Source: an uncultured Methanobrevibacter sp. (GTDB lineage Archaea > Methanobacteriota > Methanobacteria > Methanobacteriales > Methanobacteriaceae). From it: a DNA stretch of 17,053 nt. Location: NCBI RefSeq assembly GCF_900316895.1, contig NZ_ONER01000035.1, forward strand, positions 1 to 17,053. Direction: 5' to 3'. Of this stretch, positions 1-8,082 are shown one piece after another (position 1 is the first letter of the stretch; each line of letters begins with the position of its first letter). A program made the position numbers and the translations under genes. The notes beneath the pieces were generated by a model, which did not search any database, was not told the DNA's origin, and worked only from the letters and a program-made list of their open reading frames with translations.

Positions 1-34
1 GACATTCTTCTATAAATATTTTACTTTATGCATC

Positions 35-44
35 TTATATATAA
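35..44 (+). promoter_or_regulatory. TATA box of the decayed adhesin-like gene
   Basis: TTATATATAA lies about 26 bp before a predicted RNA start near 65. That would leave a short leader carrying the GGAGG ribosome binding site at 76-80. The box fits the archaeal consensus; its use is inferred. Confidence 0.5.
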
Positions 45-87
45 TAGTAAACAAATATAATATTATTGATATATTGGAGGAATTATT

Positions 88-2143
88 ATTTTTAATAAAA
101 AGCATGTTATTTTAACGCTGATGATATTGCTTGTCTTTTTGTGTGCTGTAAGTCAGATTTCAGCAGAAAATCCGGACAATGCAACATTGGCAACAGATGA
201 AATACAAGAAGAACTGTCAATCGATGAAGTTCAAACTGCTGAAGATATTTTGACTGATTCGGGTGAAATTGATTATCATCCATTCAGTGAAATACAGGAC
301 GCAATCGATGATGCAGATGATGGAGGTACGATATCCCTCACCGGACACTTTAAAGGTAGCGGGAATCAAATAGTCATTGACAAGCCCATAACCATTGAGG
401 GGCCGGAAGATGGTTACGCTTATCTGACCGCTGACGGGATTTCAAGAATATTTTATATCAAATCCTCTGGTGTGGTTCTTAAAAACCTTGTCATGAGAGA
501 TGGCGATGCGGGATATGATGATGGCGGAGCAGTATGCTGTGACGCTAATGATAACTGTGTGATTTACAAGCAAACAACACCGCATCCGATAGGGGTGGTG
601 CGATATACCTGAAAGACGGATGCACAGTTGATCACTGTGAATTTGAAAACAACACTGCCGAGTACGGTGGTGCAGTATATTCATGTGCAGACTATAATAT
701 AGTTTCAAACTCCAACTTCAATAATAACAATGCAAGTGACGACGGAGGCGCAATCTGCAATAGTGAATATGAGAGTGGATTGCAAGTCATTAACTGTGAT
801 TTCAGATTCAACAATGCTGATGATGATGGCGGTGCAATATACACCTCTAGCGATGCTAATACCGTTGTCAGAAACAGTTACTTCTGGGATAATAAAGCAG
901 GATACTGGGGAGGCGCAATGTGTCGAGGTGTTGCATACGATTCCTCATTCTACCTTAACAGTGCTGATGAAGATGGTGGTGGAATGTATTACGGTGAAGC
1001 ATTTGACTGCTCATTTACATGGAACACCCCTAATAATGTATATGGAACCGATGTCTACAGATTAATTAAAGGTAAAATCACATTGTCACAATCAGGAAGC
1101 TACTTTGGAGGCAAAACAGTATCTGCTAAAGTCGTTGATACAAACAACAACAATGCCCCATTATCAGACATTCCTGTAACATTCAAGTTTTCAAACGGCA
1201 AATCAGCCACTGTATATACAGGATCCAACGGTGTTCATCCTATTCAGCCGCTAAGGCTTCAATGGGCAACGTCAGAATCGATAAGGCTCCTGCAACAATC
1301 CAGCCAAAGAAATTGACCACCAAATTCGGCACATGCAAGAAATTCAAGGTAAGTGTCATCAATTCCAAAACCAAAAAGGGAATTTCCGGTGTAAAGCTTC
1401 TCTTGAAGGTGTACACAGGCAAAAAGGCTAAAAAAGTCCATGTGACAACCGACGGCAGTGGTAATGCATACTACGCTCCTTCCAAACTCAAAGTCGGAAA
1501 GCATAAGGTTAAAGTAAGCATCGATTCAAAAGCCGTATCTGCAAAGGCCAAAAAATCCAGAATCACAGTCAAAAAGGCTTCAGTAGGATTGGACACCTAT
1601 GACGGTATATGGTACTACAAGGATGTCAAAAAGGGCAAATACTACATTGGTGTCTACAACAAGAATGCCGGCGGATACCTTAAGGGAATAAAACTTAAAG
1701 TGAAAGTATACACAGGTAAAAAGGCTAAGACTTACACTTTAAAAACCAAAAAGGACGGTTTTGCAATCCTTAAAACCAAAGGAATAAAGGTCGGAAAACA
1801 TAAGGTCAAAATTACATTCAAAGGAAACAAGAACTTCAAGAAAGCTTCCGCAAAGAACACAATTGAGGTTACCAAAAGGATGCCGACCCGTGTAGGATAT
1901 CACTACATGTTTACCTCCTATTTCTATGGAATTGCAGGATCAAGAAGTGTCATGGCATATGTTAAAGACATGCACGGCAATGAACTGGACCACAAAAAGA
2001 TTACCATCTACGGTTCTCTTGGAGGAAAAACAACCGGTTATTCCGGAGAGATGATTCGACTTCCTTCAGGAAGCACTGTGGTCATGAAGTTTGCCGGTAA
2101 CAAGAAATACATGCCGTCAACATTTACAATACACTTTATATGA
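88..2143 (+). pseudogene. Adhesin-like surface protein, frameshifted pseudogene (beta-helix plus Ig-like repeats)
   Basis: This is one reading frame broken into three. The first part encodes a signal peptide (NKKHVILTLMILLVFLCAVSQISA), a linker and a pectin-lyase-like beta-helix with GGA(I/V/M) repeats. It breaks near 567-570: the frame moves from +1 to +3, and the +3 frame resumes at 570 as ANNTASDRGGAI, so a deletion of 1, 4, 7 or 10 nt is likely. The beta-helix continues to about 1050, then Ig-like repeats begin. A second break near 1235 looks like one lost base: adding a G there gives NGVASYSAAKAS and joins frame +2, which holds further lysine-rich Ig-like repeats to 2143. The signal peptide has no ATG, GTG or TTG in phase with GGAGG (76-80); the codon there is ATT (88). 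ATG 121 would cut off most of the signal peptide's basic N-terminus. Intact relatives attach to surfaces or other cells. A sequencing error at either break cannot be excluded. Confidence 0.8.
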
Positions 2144-2175
2144 GGATTTTCTATCCTCATCTTCTTATTTTTTTT
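2141..2175 (+). terminator. Hairpin terminator after the adhesin pseudogene
   Basis: TGAGGAT (2141-2147) and ATCCTCA (2153-2159) form a perfect 7-bp stem with a 5-nt loop. A T-rich tract ending in eight Ts follows. The stem includes the stop codon. Confidence 0.6.
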
Positions 2176-2298
2176 AGGGCCACTAAATCAACAATTATTC
2201 GTTTCACATCACTTTTTTATATCCATATCTAAATATTGTTTAAATCTTGTAAAATTATAAATTAAAAACAATATTCTTCTTATTTTGTTTAAAAAAGA

Positions 2299-2306
2299 TT
2301 TAAATA
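2299..2306 (+). promoter_or_regulatory. TATA box of the Rpn-like gene
   Basis: TTTAAATA is preceded by an A-rich BRE-like stretch (AAAAAAGA). The predicted RNA start is near 2329, about 25 nt before the ATG at 2354. A GGATGG motif at 2341-2346 can serve as the ribosome binding site. Confidence 0.55.
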
Positions 2307-2353
2307 CTTTAAAATTTAATATAATTGTGTAAGAATTTTAGGATGGTAGAATT

Positions 2354-3280
2354 ATGGATGATAGAGAAGTTATTGATAATGGATTGGTTGATAAGTTTGA
2401 TGCTGAAGACACGATTTTCAACAATTGCATGAATGATTTCGACGAATTTCCGGCATATATAACAGGCTATGATGATATTGTTGGCCATTTTCCCGTTAAA
2501 CATATGAATCCTGCTTTTAGAAATCTAAATATGGATTCCGTTCGCCAGCGAAAGAATGGGAATCTTGTGAATATAGAACATCATTCAGTATTGAACTCCG
2601 ATTTGATGAGACGAGATTATAATTACATTACAACCATATTTGAAGCTTCAAAACAAATTGTAGAGCCATTCATATTCAATACTGGATTGATTCCTTTAAA
2701 GAAAGTTGAACATGTTAACGATACGATGTTCTATAATCCTGCATTTGTCAATACCTGTGAAATGCGAGGAATAGTAATGCTTAATAATCTTAGATACAAA
2801 GTTAAACATAAAGAGGAATTGACCCAATCTGACGGCTTGGATTTAATCTGGCTTGTTAAAACCAACATCGATATCGGCCGTGAAGAATTGCTTCGAGAGT
2901 TGACAGTGGACATATGGGCTAAAGCCGTGGCACCAAGATGGATGTTGGATGCAATCAGAAAAAATCTTATACTTTGGGCTAAGAAATACCTAAAAAGCAA
3001 AGATATTATTGAAGAATTCAAAAGAGTGATAAAAATGTCAAAGATAGAAATAAAACCATTTGAAGAACAGATTAGAATTGCGGGAATAGCAGGTGAACTC
3101 GAAAGGGCCGAAGAAACAGGTCTTGAGAAAGGTCTTGAGGATGGCCATGCCAATGGATGTGCAGAAACAGAGGAAAAATTCATCCTGAAGCTTCTTGAAA
3201 CCCAAAGCCCTGAGGAAATTTCAAAAAACTTTGAAGTTCCCCTTGAAAGGGTTCTTGAAATTGCAAACGTCAACGGTTGA
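2354..3280 (+). CDS. Rpn-like PD-(D/E)XK nuclease family protein (tentative)
   Basis: A 308-residue soluble protein with no signal peptide. Around residues 61-88 it carries an acidic residue (D61), then NLVNIEHHS with E75-x-H77, then MRRDYNY. This matches the layout of the recombination-promoting nuclease / PDDEXK_2 family, where D...ExQ and a following arginine-aromatic helix form the active site. Residues about 240-308 are a charged helical tail with a GLEKGLEDGHANG repeat and an EEISKNFEVPLERVLEI motif, like the tails of many Rpn proteins. In that family the fold cuts DNA and promotes RecA-independent recombination. Histidine in place of the usual Q/K leaves catalysis uncertain. The gene has its own promoter and stands alone. 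The family call rests on motif pattern only. Confidence 0.5.
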   Translation: MDDREVIDNGLVDKFDAEDTIFNNCMNDFDEFPAYITGYDDIVGHFPVKHMNPAFRNLNMDSVRQRKNGNLVNIEHHSVLNSDLMRRDYNYITTIFEASKQIVEPFIFNTGLIPLKKVEHVNDTMFYNPAFVNTCEMRGIVMLNNLRYKVKHKEELTQSDGLDLIWLVKTNIDIGREELLRELTVDIWAKAVAPRWMLDAIRKNLILWAKKYLKSKDIIEEFKRVIKMSKIEIKPFEEQIRIAGIAGELERAEETGLEKGLEDGHANGCAETEEKFILKLLETQSPEEISKNFEVPLERVLEIANVNG

Positions 3281-3334
3281 ACATAGGCATTTTTTCAATA
3301 TAATTATTTACTATAAAAGATATAACTATTTTCA

Positions 3335-4399
3335 ATGAAACTTAGAGATATCTTATTAATTATAATGGTATTATTGGTCATAGTTGCAGTCTGGGCGACA
3401 ATATTCAATCCGTCAAGCTCAGTTCTGCATATGGGTGCAAAGGAAAACGTTTCCATTGCCGTTACCGGTGATGTGATGTTTGCACGTAACATGGAAGGCG
3501 TTTTGAGTACCGATTCCTCACCGTTTGCAGGCGTGAGCGATGTCATCTCAAATGTGGACCTGCTTTTGATTAACTTTGAAAATGCCGCAACCACATCGGA
3601 AAATGCGGTCAAGGGAGATGTTCCGCTCAAGTGCTCTCCGGATTTTGTTCCGCTTGCCAAGGCAAACAACCTGACCGTTGCGGCCCTTGCAAACAACCAT
3701 GCATTTGATTATGGAATCGACGGCATGAGGGACACAATCGATAACCTCAAGGCTGCCGGCATCACTCCTATCGGTGCCGGAAACTCCGAAGATGAGGCTC
3801 ATGCGGCGGTTGTTGAGGAAATCAACGGAAGGAAGATTACAATCCTCAACTATATGGATTCCGAAAACTTCGCCGAATATTCACAGGATGTGATGCCGAT
3901 TGCAAACGGTTCAAATCCGGGATATTCCGCATATTCCTCTGAAAATGCTCAAAAGCAGATTGGCGAGCATAACGATTCTGATTTGATAATAGTGTTCATG
4001 CACTATGGAAACGAGTATCTCAATTATGCCAATGATGACCAGAAGAGGATTGCCCATGAGCTGATAGACTACGGTGCCGATGTCGTGGTTGGATCACACC
4101 CTCATGTGCCTCAGGGAGCCGAGATGTACAACGGAAAGCCTATTTTCTACAGTCTTGGAAATTTCATATTCGACCAGTCAAATGAGGAGACCCATGTGGC
4201 CTACTTCGTAGAGATGGACATGGTCGGCGATAAGTGCACATGCACAGTTTATCCTATTTACATTTCAGGATACCTGCCGCAGCATATGGACCCTGCTGAG
4301 GGAAAAAGCCTTCTGGGCGAGCTGCATCCGCAATGCAATGAGATGCAGATTACAAATAACGGAACTGGAAAACTGACATTTAATCTGACTGACAGTTAA
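3335..4399 (+). CDS. CapA-family metallophosphatase-like membrane-anchored protein
   Basis: A 354-residue protein with one N-terminal membrane helix (residues about 5-24) and an outward-facing domain. The CapA/PgsA (poly-gamma-glutamate synthesis, calcineurin-like fold) motifs occur in order: GDVMFAR (G45-D46), NFEN (80-83), NNHAFDYG (N120, N121, H122), MHYGNEY (H213), GSHPHVPQ (H245, H247) and YSLGNFIFDQ (G265, N266). These are the expected metal-binding residues, all present. In bacteria the family helps make or anchor poly-gamma-glutamate capsule; related archaeal proteins are assumed to act on the cell envelope, but the substrate is unknown. No capB/capC partners are visible nearby. No ribosome binding site precedes ATG 3335, so it may be leaderless, with the TATA-like stretch TTTACTATAAAAG just upstream. 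Length is normal for the family. Confidence 0.85.
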   Translation: MKLRDILLIIMVLLVIVAVWATIFNPSSSVLHMGAKENVSIAVTGDVMFARNMEGVLSTDSSPFAGVSDVISNVDLLLINFENAATTSENAVKGDVPLKCSPDFVPLAKANNLTVAALANNHAFDYGIDGMRDTIDNLKAAGITPIGAGNSEDEAHAAVVEEINGRKITILNYMDSENFAEYSQDVMPIANGSNPGYSAYSSENAQKQIGEHNDSDLIIVFMHYGNEYLNYANDDQKRIAHELIDYGADVVVGSHPHVPQGAEMYNGKPIFYSLGNFIFDQSNEETHVAYFVEMDMVGDKCTCTVYPIYISGYLPQHMDPAEGKSLLGELHPQCNEMQITNNGTGKLTFNLTDS

Positions 4400-4418
4400 A
4401 TGTCGCTTTTTCATTTTT

Positions 4419-4426
4419 TTTAAATA
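4419..4426 (+). promoter_or_regulatory. TATA box of ftsY
   Basis: TTTAAATA follows the T-tract that probably ends the CapA-family transcript (about 4406-4421). The expected RNA start is near 4449, giving a leader of about 27 nt. This gives ftsY its own promoter. Confidence 0.5.
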
Positions 4427-4475
4427 CTATGAGTTACATAACTAATACTAATAATATAAACAGGTTGGGTTATTT

Positions 4476-5888
4476 TTGTTTGAATCACTAAAAAAGAAAT
4501 TCTCTCGAACAAGCGAGAAACTGGAAGAGGAACTCATTGAAGAGGCAGAAGCAGAAGACAACCTCAAGGAGGAGTCAGGTTCCAGATTTTCATTTTTCTC
4601 ATTTGGAAGGAAAAAGAAGGAAGAGAGCGAAGAGGATGATGATAATTTACTTCCACAGGCGGAAGAAACAGTTGAAGAAGCTCCAATAGCTGAAGAGAAA
4701 ACCGAAGAGGCTGAAGAGGAGAAGAAATCTCACTTCTGGAGCAGAAACAAGGATGATGATGAAGAAGAAGAGGCTTTCGAAGATGAGGAAGAGGAAGCTC
4801 CTGAGGAAGTTGAAGAAGTAAAAGAAGAGAAGAAATCCCATTTCTGGAGCAGGAATAAGGATAAGGATGAAGAAGAAGATTCTCAGGATGATGAGGAAGA
4901 GGAAGCTCCTGAAGAGGAGAAAAAATCCCACTTCTGGAACAGGAATAAGGATAAGGAAGATGTTTCAGCCGATGGGGAAGCTTCAGGGGGAATATTTTCA
5001 TTCGTACGCGAAAAGACCATTCAGGAAAAGCATGTGGAGGACATACTGTTTGAACTTGAAATGGAATTGCTGCAGGGAGATGTTGCAATGGAGGTTGCAA
5101 CAGATGTCGTTGAAAGCGTAAAGGACAATCTTGTCGGCAAAAAAATCAAAAGAAGCAATGACATTACAGAATACACTTACTTTGCCCTGAAGGATGCGGT
5201 TTATGATATCATCAACATCCCGGGCAAATCCATGACTGAAATGCTTGAGGAAAAGAAAGCTCAGGGAGAGCCTCTTGTGGTGATGTTTGTCGGAATCAAC
5301 GGAACCGGAAAGACCACTACAATAGGAAAGCTGGCCAACTACTACCTCAAGAAAGGTTACACTCCGGTAATTGCCGCATCTGACACTTTCAGAGCCGGTG
5401 CAATCGAGCAGGTTACACATCATGCAGACAATGTCGGCGTTAAAATCATCAAGCACCAGAAAGGTTCAGATCCTGCCGCCGTTGCATTCGATGCGGTGGA
5501 GCACGCCCGTGCACAGGGCAAGGACCTTGTACTGATTGATACTGCAGGCAGAATGCAGACCAATACCAACCTCATGGATGAAATGAAGAAAATCAAAAGG
5601 GTATCCAATCCGGACCTTGTCATATTCGTCGGTGATGCCATAACCGGTAATGACGCAACCGAACAGGCCAGAAAGTTCAACGAAGCAATAGACATTGACG
5701 GCGTAATTCTTACCAAAGCCGATGCTGACAGCAAAGGCGGCGCATCACTTTCAATCGGTTATGTGATTAAAAAGCCTATAATGTTCCTGGGTGTCGGTCA
5801 GGGGTATGACGACATCATGGAATATGATTCCGAGTGGATGCTGAATCAACTGTTCTCAGACGATGAAGGAATCGCTGAGGATGCATAA
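4476..5888 (+). CDS. ftsY: Signal recognition particle receptor FtsY
   Basis: A 470-residue SRP-family GTPase that docks ribosome-SRP complexes at the membrane for cotranslational insertion and secretion. The start is TTG (4476), which gives the typical FtsY beginning MFESLKKKFS; a GGTTGGG stretch lies just upstream. Residues 1-170 form a very acidic A region containing three copies of KKSHFW(S/N)RNKD. The N domain spans about 171-260. The G domain carries GINGTGKTT (273-281), DTFRAGA (303-309), DTAGR (355-359) and TKAD (413-416), with the C-terminal GGASLSIGYV and LGVGQGYDD motifs. All GTP-binding motifs are intact. The acidic region is longer and more repetitive than in many archaeal FtsY proteins. 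This is the only housekeeping secretion gene here, and several neighbours encode exported proteins. Confidence 0.97.
   Translation: MFESLKKKFSRTSEKLEEELIEEAEAEDNLKEESGSRFSFFSFGRKKKEESEEDDDNLLPQAEETVEEAPIAEEKTEEAEEEKKSHFWSRNKDDDEEEEAFEDEEEEAPEEVEEVKEEKKSHFWSRNKDKDEEEDSQDDEEEEAPEEEKKSHFWNRNKDKEDVSADGEASGGIFSFVREKTIQEKHVEDILFELEMELLQGDVAMEVATDVVESVKDNLVGKKIKRSNDITEYTYFALKDAVYDIINIPGKSMTEMLEEKKAQGEPLVVMFVGINGTGKTTTIGKLANYYLKKGYTPVIAASDTFRAGAIEQVTHHADNVGVKIIKHQKGSDPAAVAFDAVEHARAQGKDLVLIDTAGRMQTNTNLMDEMKKIKRVSNPDLVIFVGDAITGNDATEQARKFNEAIDIDGVILTKADADSKGGASLSIGYVIKKPIMFLGVGQGYDDIMEYDSEWMLNQLFSDDEGIAEDA
4722..4952 (+). repeat. In-gene repeat: three KKSHFW(S/N)RNKD units in the acidic region of FtsY
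   Basis: Copies start at 4722, 4830 and 4920 (residues 83, 119 and 149). They are separated by runs of Glu/Asp, and the bases are nearly as conserved as the residues. Each is a basic-aromatic island in an acidic linker. Confidence 0.9.
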
Positions 5889-5916
5889 ATCTTTTAATAA
5901 TGTATATTCGGATTCG

Positions 5917-5968
5917 GGGGGAATTTCCATGATTTTCTCCCTGGACCTTTTAAAATTTTTCTTTTTTA
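5917..5968 (+). terminator. Probable terminator after ftsY
   Basis: GGGGGAA (5917-5923) pairs with TTCTCCC (5935-5941) as a 7-bp stem with one G-T pair. Two T-runs follow between 5948 and 5967. Confidence 0.5.
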
Positions 5969-6103
5969 ATATTTCCAATTCTATATTTATGATTTGAGTC
6001 ATTAACACTTCCAACCTTATCAATACGGATCTACCGGCCCGGAAGCAATCTTTAAATAAATACTTAAACTCTTAAAAAATCACTTTTCAATCTAGGATAT
6101 TTA

Positions 6104-6187
6104 AGCTTATCATAGCTCATTTTATCATAATTGTTATTTTTATAGCTATTTCCATATATTTTTAAGCTTTTTTTAGTAATTTAAGCT
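6104..6187 (+). promoter_or_regulatory. Array of five AGCT-centred sites upstream of the glycosidase-like operon
   Basis: This is the notable part of the 370-base gene-free spacer 5889-6258. AGCT occurs at 6104, 6114, 6144, 6165 and 6184, mostly inside TTAAGCT(T/A) or TATAGCTA, several of which are palindromic. Spacings are 10, 30, 21 and 19 bp, close to whole helical turns, so a protein bound at each site would face the same side of the DNA. The last site is 33 bp before the TATA box. The role as operators is inferred. The rest of the spacer holds only the ftsY terminator and a short GC-rich patch (about 6009-6049); no gene was seen. Confidence 0.4.
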
Positions 6188-6216
6188 ATTTTAATTGGAA
6201 TTTCTTATTAAAAAGA

Positions 6217-6224
6217 TTTATATA
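6217..6224 (+). promoter_or_regulatory. TATA box of the glycosidase-like operon
   Basis: TTTATATA is preceded by AAAAAGA, an A/G-rich BRE-like stretch. The predicted RNA start is near 6247, only about 12 nt before ATG 6259. Confidence 0.65.
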
Positions 6225-6258
6225 TGATTTTCAATAAAAAATTTAAACAAACAGTTAA

Positions 6259-8082
6259 ATGGAAGGTGAAAAAATTTCGATAAAAAATAAGGCATTGATT
6301 TTGTCAATTGTGCTGGCACTGTTTTTTGTGATGGGTGCGGCCAGTGCAGTTAACCAAACCGATGTTGATTTTGCTCAACAGACAGAAGCTCAGGATGTTT
6401 TAACAGTGGATTCTGCTGATGAGGAGCAAGTGAATGAAGCCAGCCAATCACCGACAATTGAAGATTCACCACAGGTTCAGACCACCATTAAAAGCGATGA
6501 CAAGAACATTGTCAAGGGAAAGGAATTCTCAGTCAGGCTCACAGACAACAGTTCATCCCCAATTGCCAACAAATCAGTCGCTTTCACTTTCAACAAGGTG
6601 GTTTCAAATGCCACAACCGATGAAAACGGCGTTGCAAAACTGAAAATCAATTCCAACCCAGGTGAATACACAGTCAAATACTCATTCAGCGGCGAGGGAT
6701 ATGCCAGCTGTGAAAATTCAACAAAGATTCAGGTGATTCCAACATCCGTCTCCAAGATAAAGGCATCCGCCTATACCGCATATGTGGGCGTCACAAACAC
6801 ATATACCGTGACCTTGACTGCCGGAGACACTCCCCTTGCAAACAGGGTTGTCACCTTTAAGCTCAACGGCAAGACCTATTCCAAAAAGACCAATTCCAAA
6901 GGTCAGGCAAGCATAAATATCAATGAGCCTAAGGGAAGCTACACATTGAGCTATTCATATAAGGGCGAACAGAACATCAATCCGGTTTCAGGCACAAGCA
7001 AGATAACCGTCAAAAAGGGAATGTCTACAAAGATTGTCAAGGCAAACTCAGAAATCTACAGGAACAAGAAGACAAACTACTTCAAAATCAAGCTTAAAGA
7101 CTCAAGGGGAAATCCTCTTAAATCCAAAAAGGTCGTATTCAAGCTGAACGGTAAAAAATACACTAAAAAGACAAATGCAAATGGTATTGCAAGCCTTAAA
7201 ATCAAATTGAAGACAGGCAAATACAAGGTCAAGGTCTCATTTTCAAAGACAAAGGTATACAACAAGGTTTCAAAAACCTATAAGATAAAGGTCAAACCTG
7301 CGGTTCCTACAAACAACGGAATGTGGCTGTTCGGAAGGGACATGAATTCAGTGAATCTCGAGACACTTAAGGAAAACGGATTCAAGCATGTGTTTTTAAA
7401 CTTCAAGGCTGTTGAACTCTACGGAAAATCAGGCGTTGAGGAATGGATTAAGACCGCAAAATCCTACGGCGTGAAGGTCCATCTCTGGATGCAGGTATTC
7501 TACGGTGCAGGAAACTGGCAGAACCCGGTAAAAAACGGCAAGATAGACTATGATCTCATCAACTCAAAGGTCAAGGAAGCCAAAAGCTATGCCAAAATCA
7601 AGGGCGTTGCCGGAGTTCACTTCGACTATGTAAGATACCCTGGAAATGCTCACAATTATCCTAATGCGGTTAAGGCAGTCAACACATTCATCAAGAAAGC
7701 CACAAAGGCGGTCCATGGTATCAATAAAAAGCTGATAGTCTCTGCGGCAGTCATGCCTGAACCTTCTGGAATGAAGTACTATTACGGCCAGGACATTAAG
7801 ACAATGGGCAAGTACCTTGACGCCATTCTTCCGATGGTATACAAGGGCAACTACCATGCAGGAACCAAATGGATCAAGTGGGTGACCCAGACATTTGCAA
7901 AGCAGTCCAAAAAGGCTAAAATCTGGACAGGCCTTCAGACATACAGGTCAGACGCAAGCCTCAAAAAGATTCCGGCAAAAGAGCTGATGGGTGATGTGCG
8001 TGCGGCCGTTTATGGAGGCGCAAACGGGGTAATCCTGTTCAGATACGGTTTATACAAACAAATTAATTTCAAGGAGATATAA
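6259..8082 (+). CDS. Secreted Ig-repeat protein with C-terminal glycosidase-like barrel, first of pair
   Basis: A 607-residue exported protein: signal peptide (about 1-30, ending GAASA), acidic linker to about 73, three Ig-like repeats (about 75-158, 161-253, 255-350) and a barrel domain (about 353-607). The barrel shows VHLWMQ (H408-W410), GVHFDYVRYPG (D456), AAVMPEP (E501), LPMVYKG, IWTGLQTY and GVILFRYG, in the order seen in putative TIM-barrel glycoside hydrolases such as the DUF4015 and GHL10 groups. D456 and E501 are candidate catalytic acids. No membrane anchor follows, so it is probably held by its basic Ig repeats or released. The substrate is unknown; pseudomurein or a surface glycan is possible. 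The start is unsettled: the GGAAGGTGA ribosome site (6261-6269) lies just inside the ORF, so translation may start at ATT 6274 or ATA 6280 rather than ATG 6259. The stop overlaps the next gene. Confidence 0.8.
   Translation: MEGEKISIKNKALILSIVLALFFVMGAASAVNQTDVDFAQQTEAQDVLTVDSADEEQVNEASQSPTIEDSPQVQTTIKSDDKNIVKGKEFSVRLTDNSSSPIANKSVAFTFNKVVSNATTDENGVAKLKINSNPGEYTVKYSFSGEGYASCENSTKIQVIPTSVSKIKASAYTAYVGVTNTYTVTLTAGDTPLANRVVTFKLNGKTYSKKTNSKGQASININEPKGSYTLSYSYKGEQNINPVSGTSKITVKKGMSTKIVKANSEIYRNKKTNYFKIKLKDSRGNPLKSKKVVFKLNGKKYTKKTNANGIASLKIKLKTGKYKVKVSFSKTKVYNKVSKTYKIKVKPAVPTNNGMWLFGRDMNSVNLETLKENGFKHVFLNFKAVELYGKSGVEEWIKTAKSYGVKVHLWMQVFYGAGNWQNPVKNGKIDYDLINSKVKEAKSYAKIKGVAGVHFDYVRYPGNAHNYPNAVKAVNTFIKKATKAVHGINKKLIVSAAVMPEPSGMKYYYGQDIKTMGKYLDAILPMVYKGNYHAGTKWIKWVTQTFAKQSKKAKIWTGLQTYRSDASLKKIPAKELMGDVRAAVYGGANGVILFRYGLYKQINFKEI

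Noticed and set aside
560..600. Programmed frameshifting in the adhesin gene
   Set aside because: No slippery run or stimulatory structure is visible at the break, and a second unrelated break follows near 1235.
4564..5100. Long minus-strand ORFs opposite the start of ftsY (178 and 94 residues)
   Set aside because: They are the antisense reading of the repetitive Glu/Lys codons of ftsY, with low-complexity Pro/Leu/His or Phe/Leu products and no start signals.
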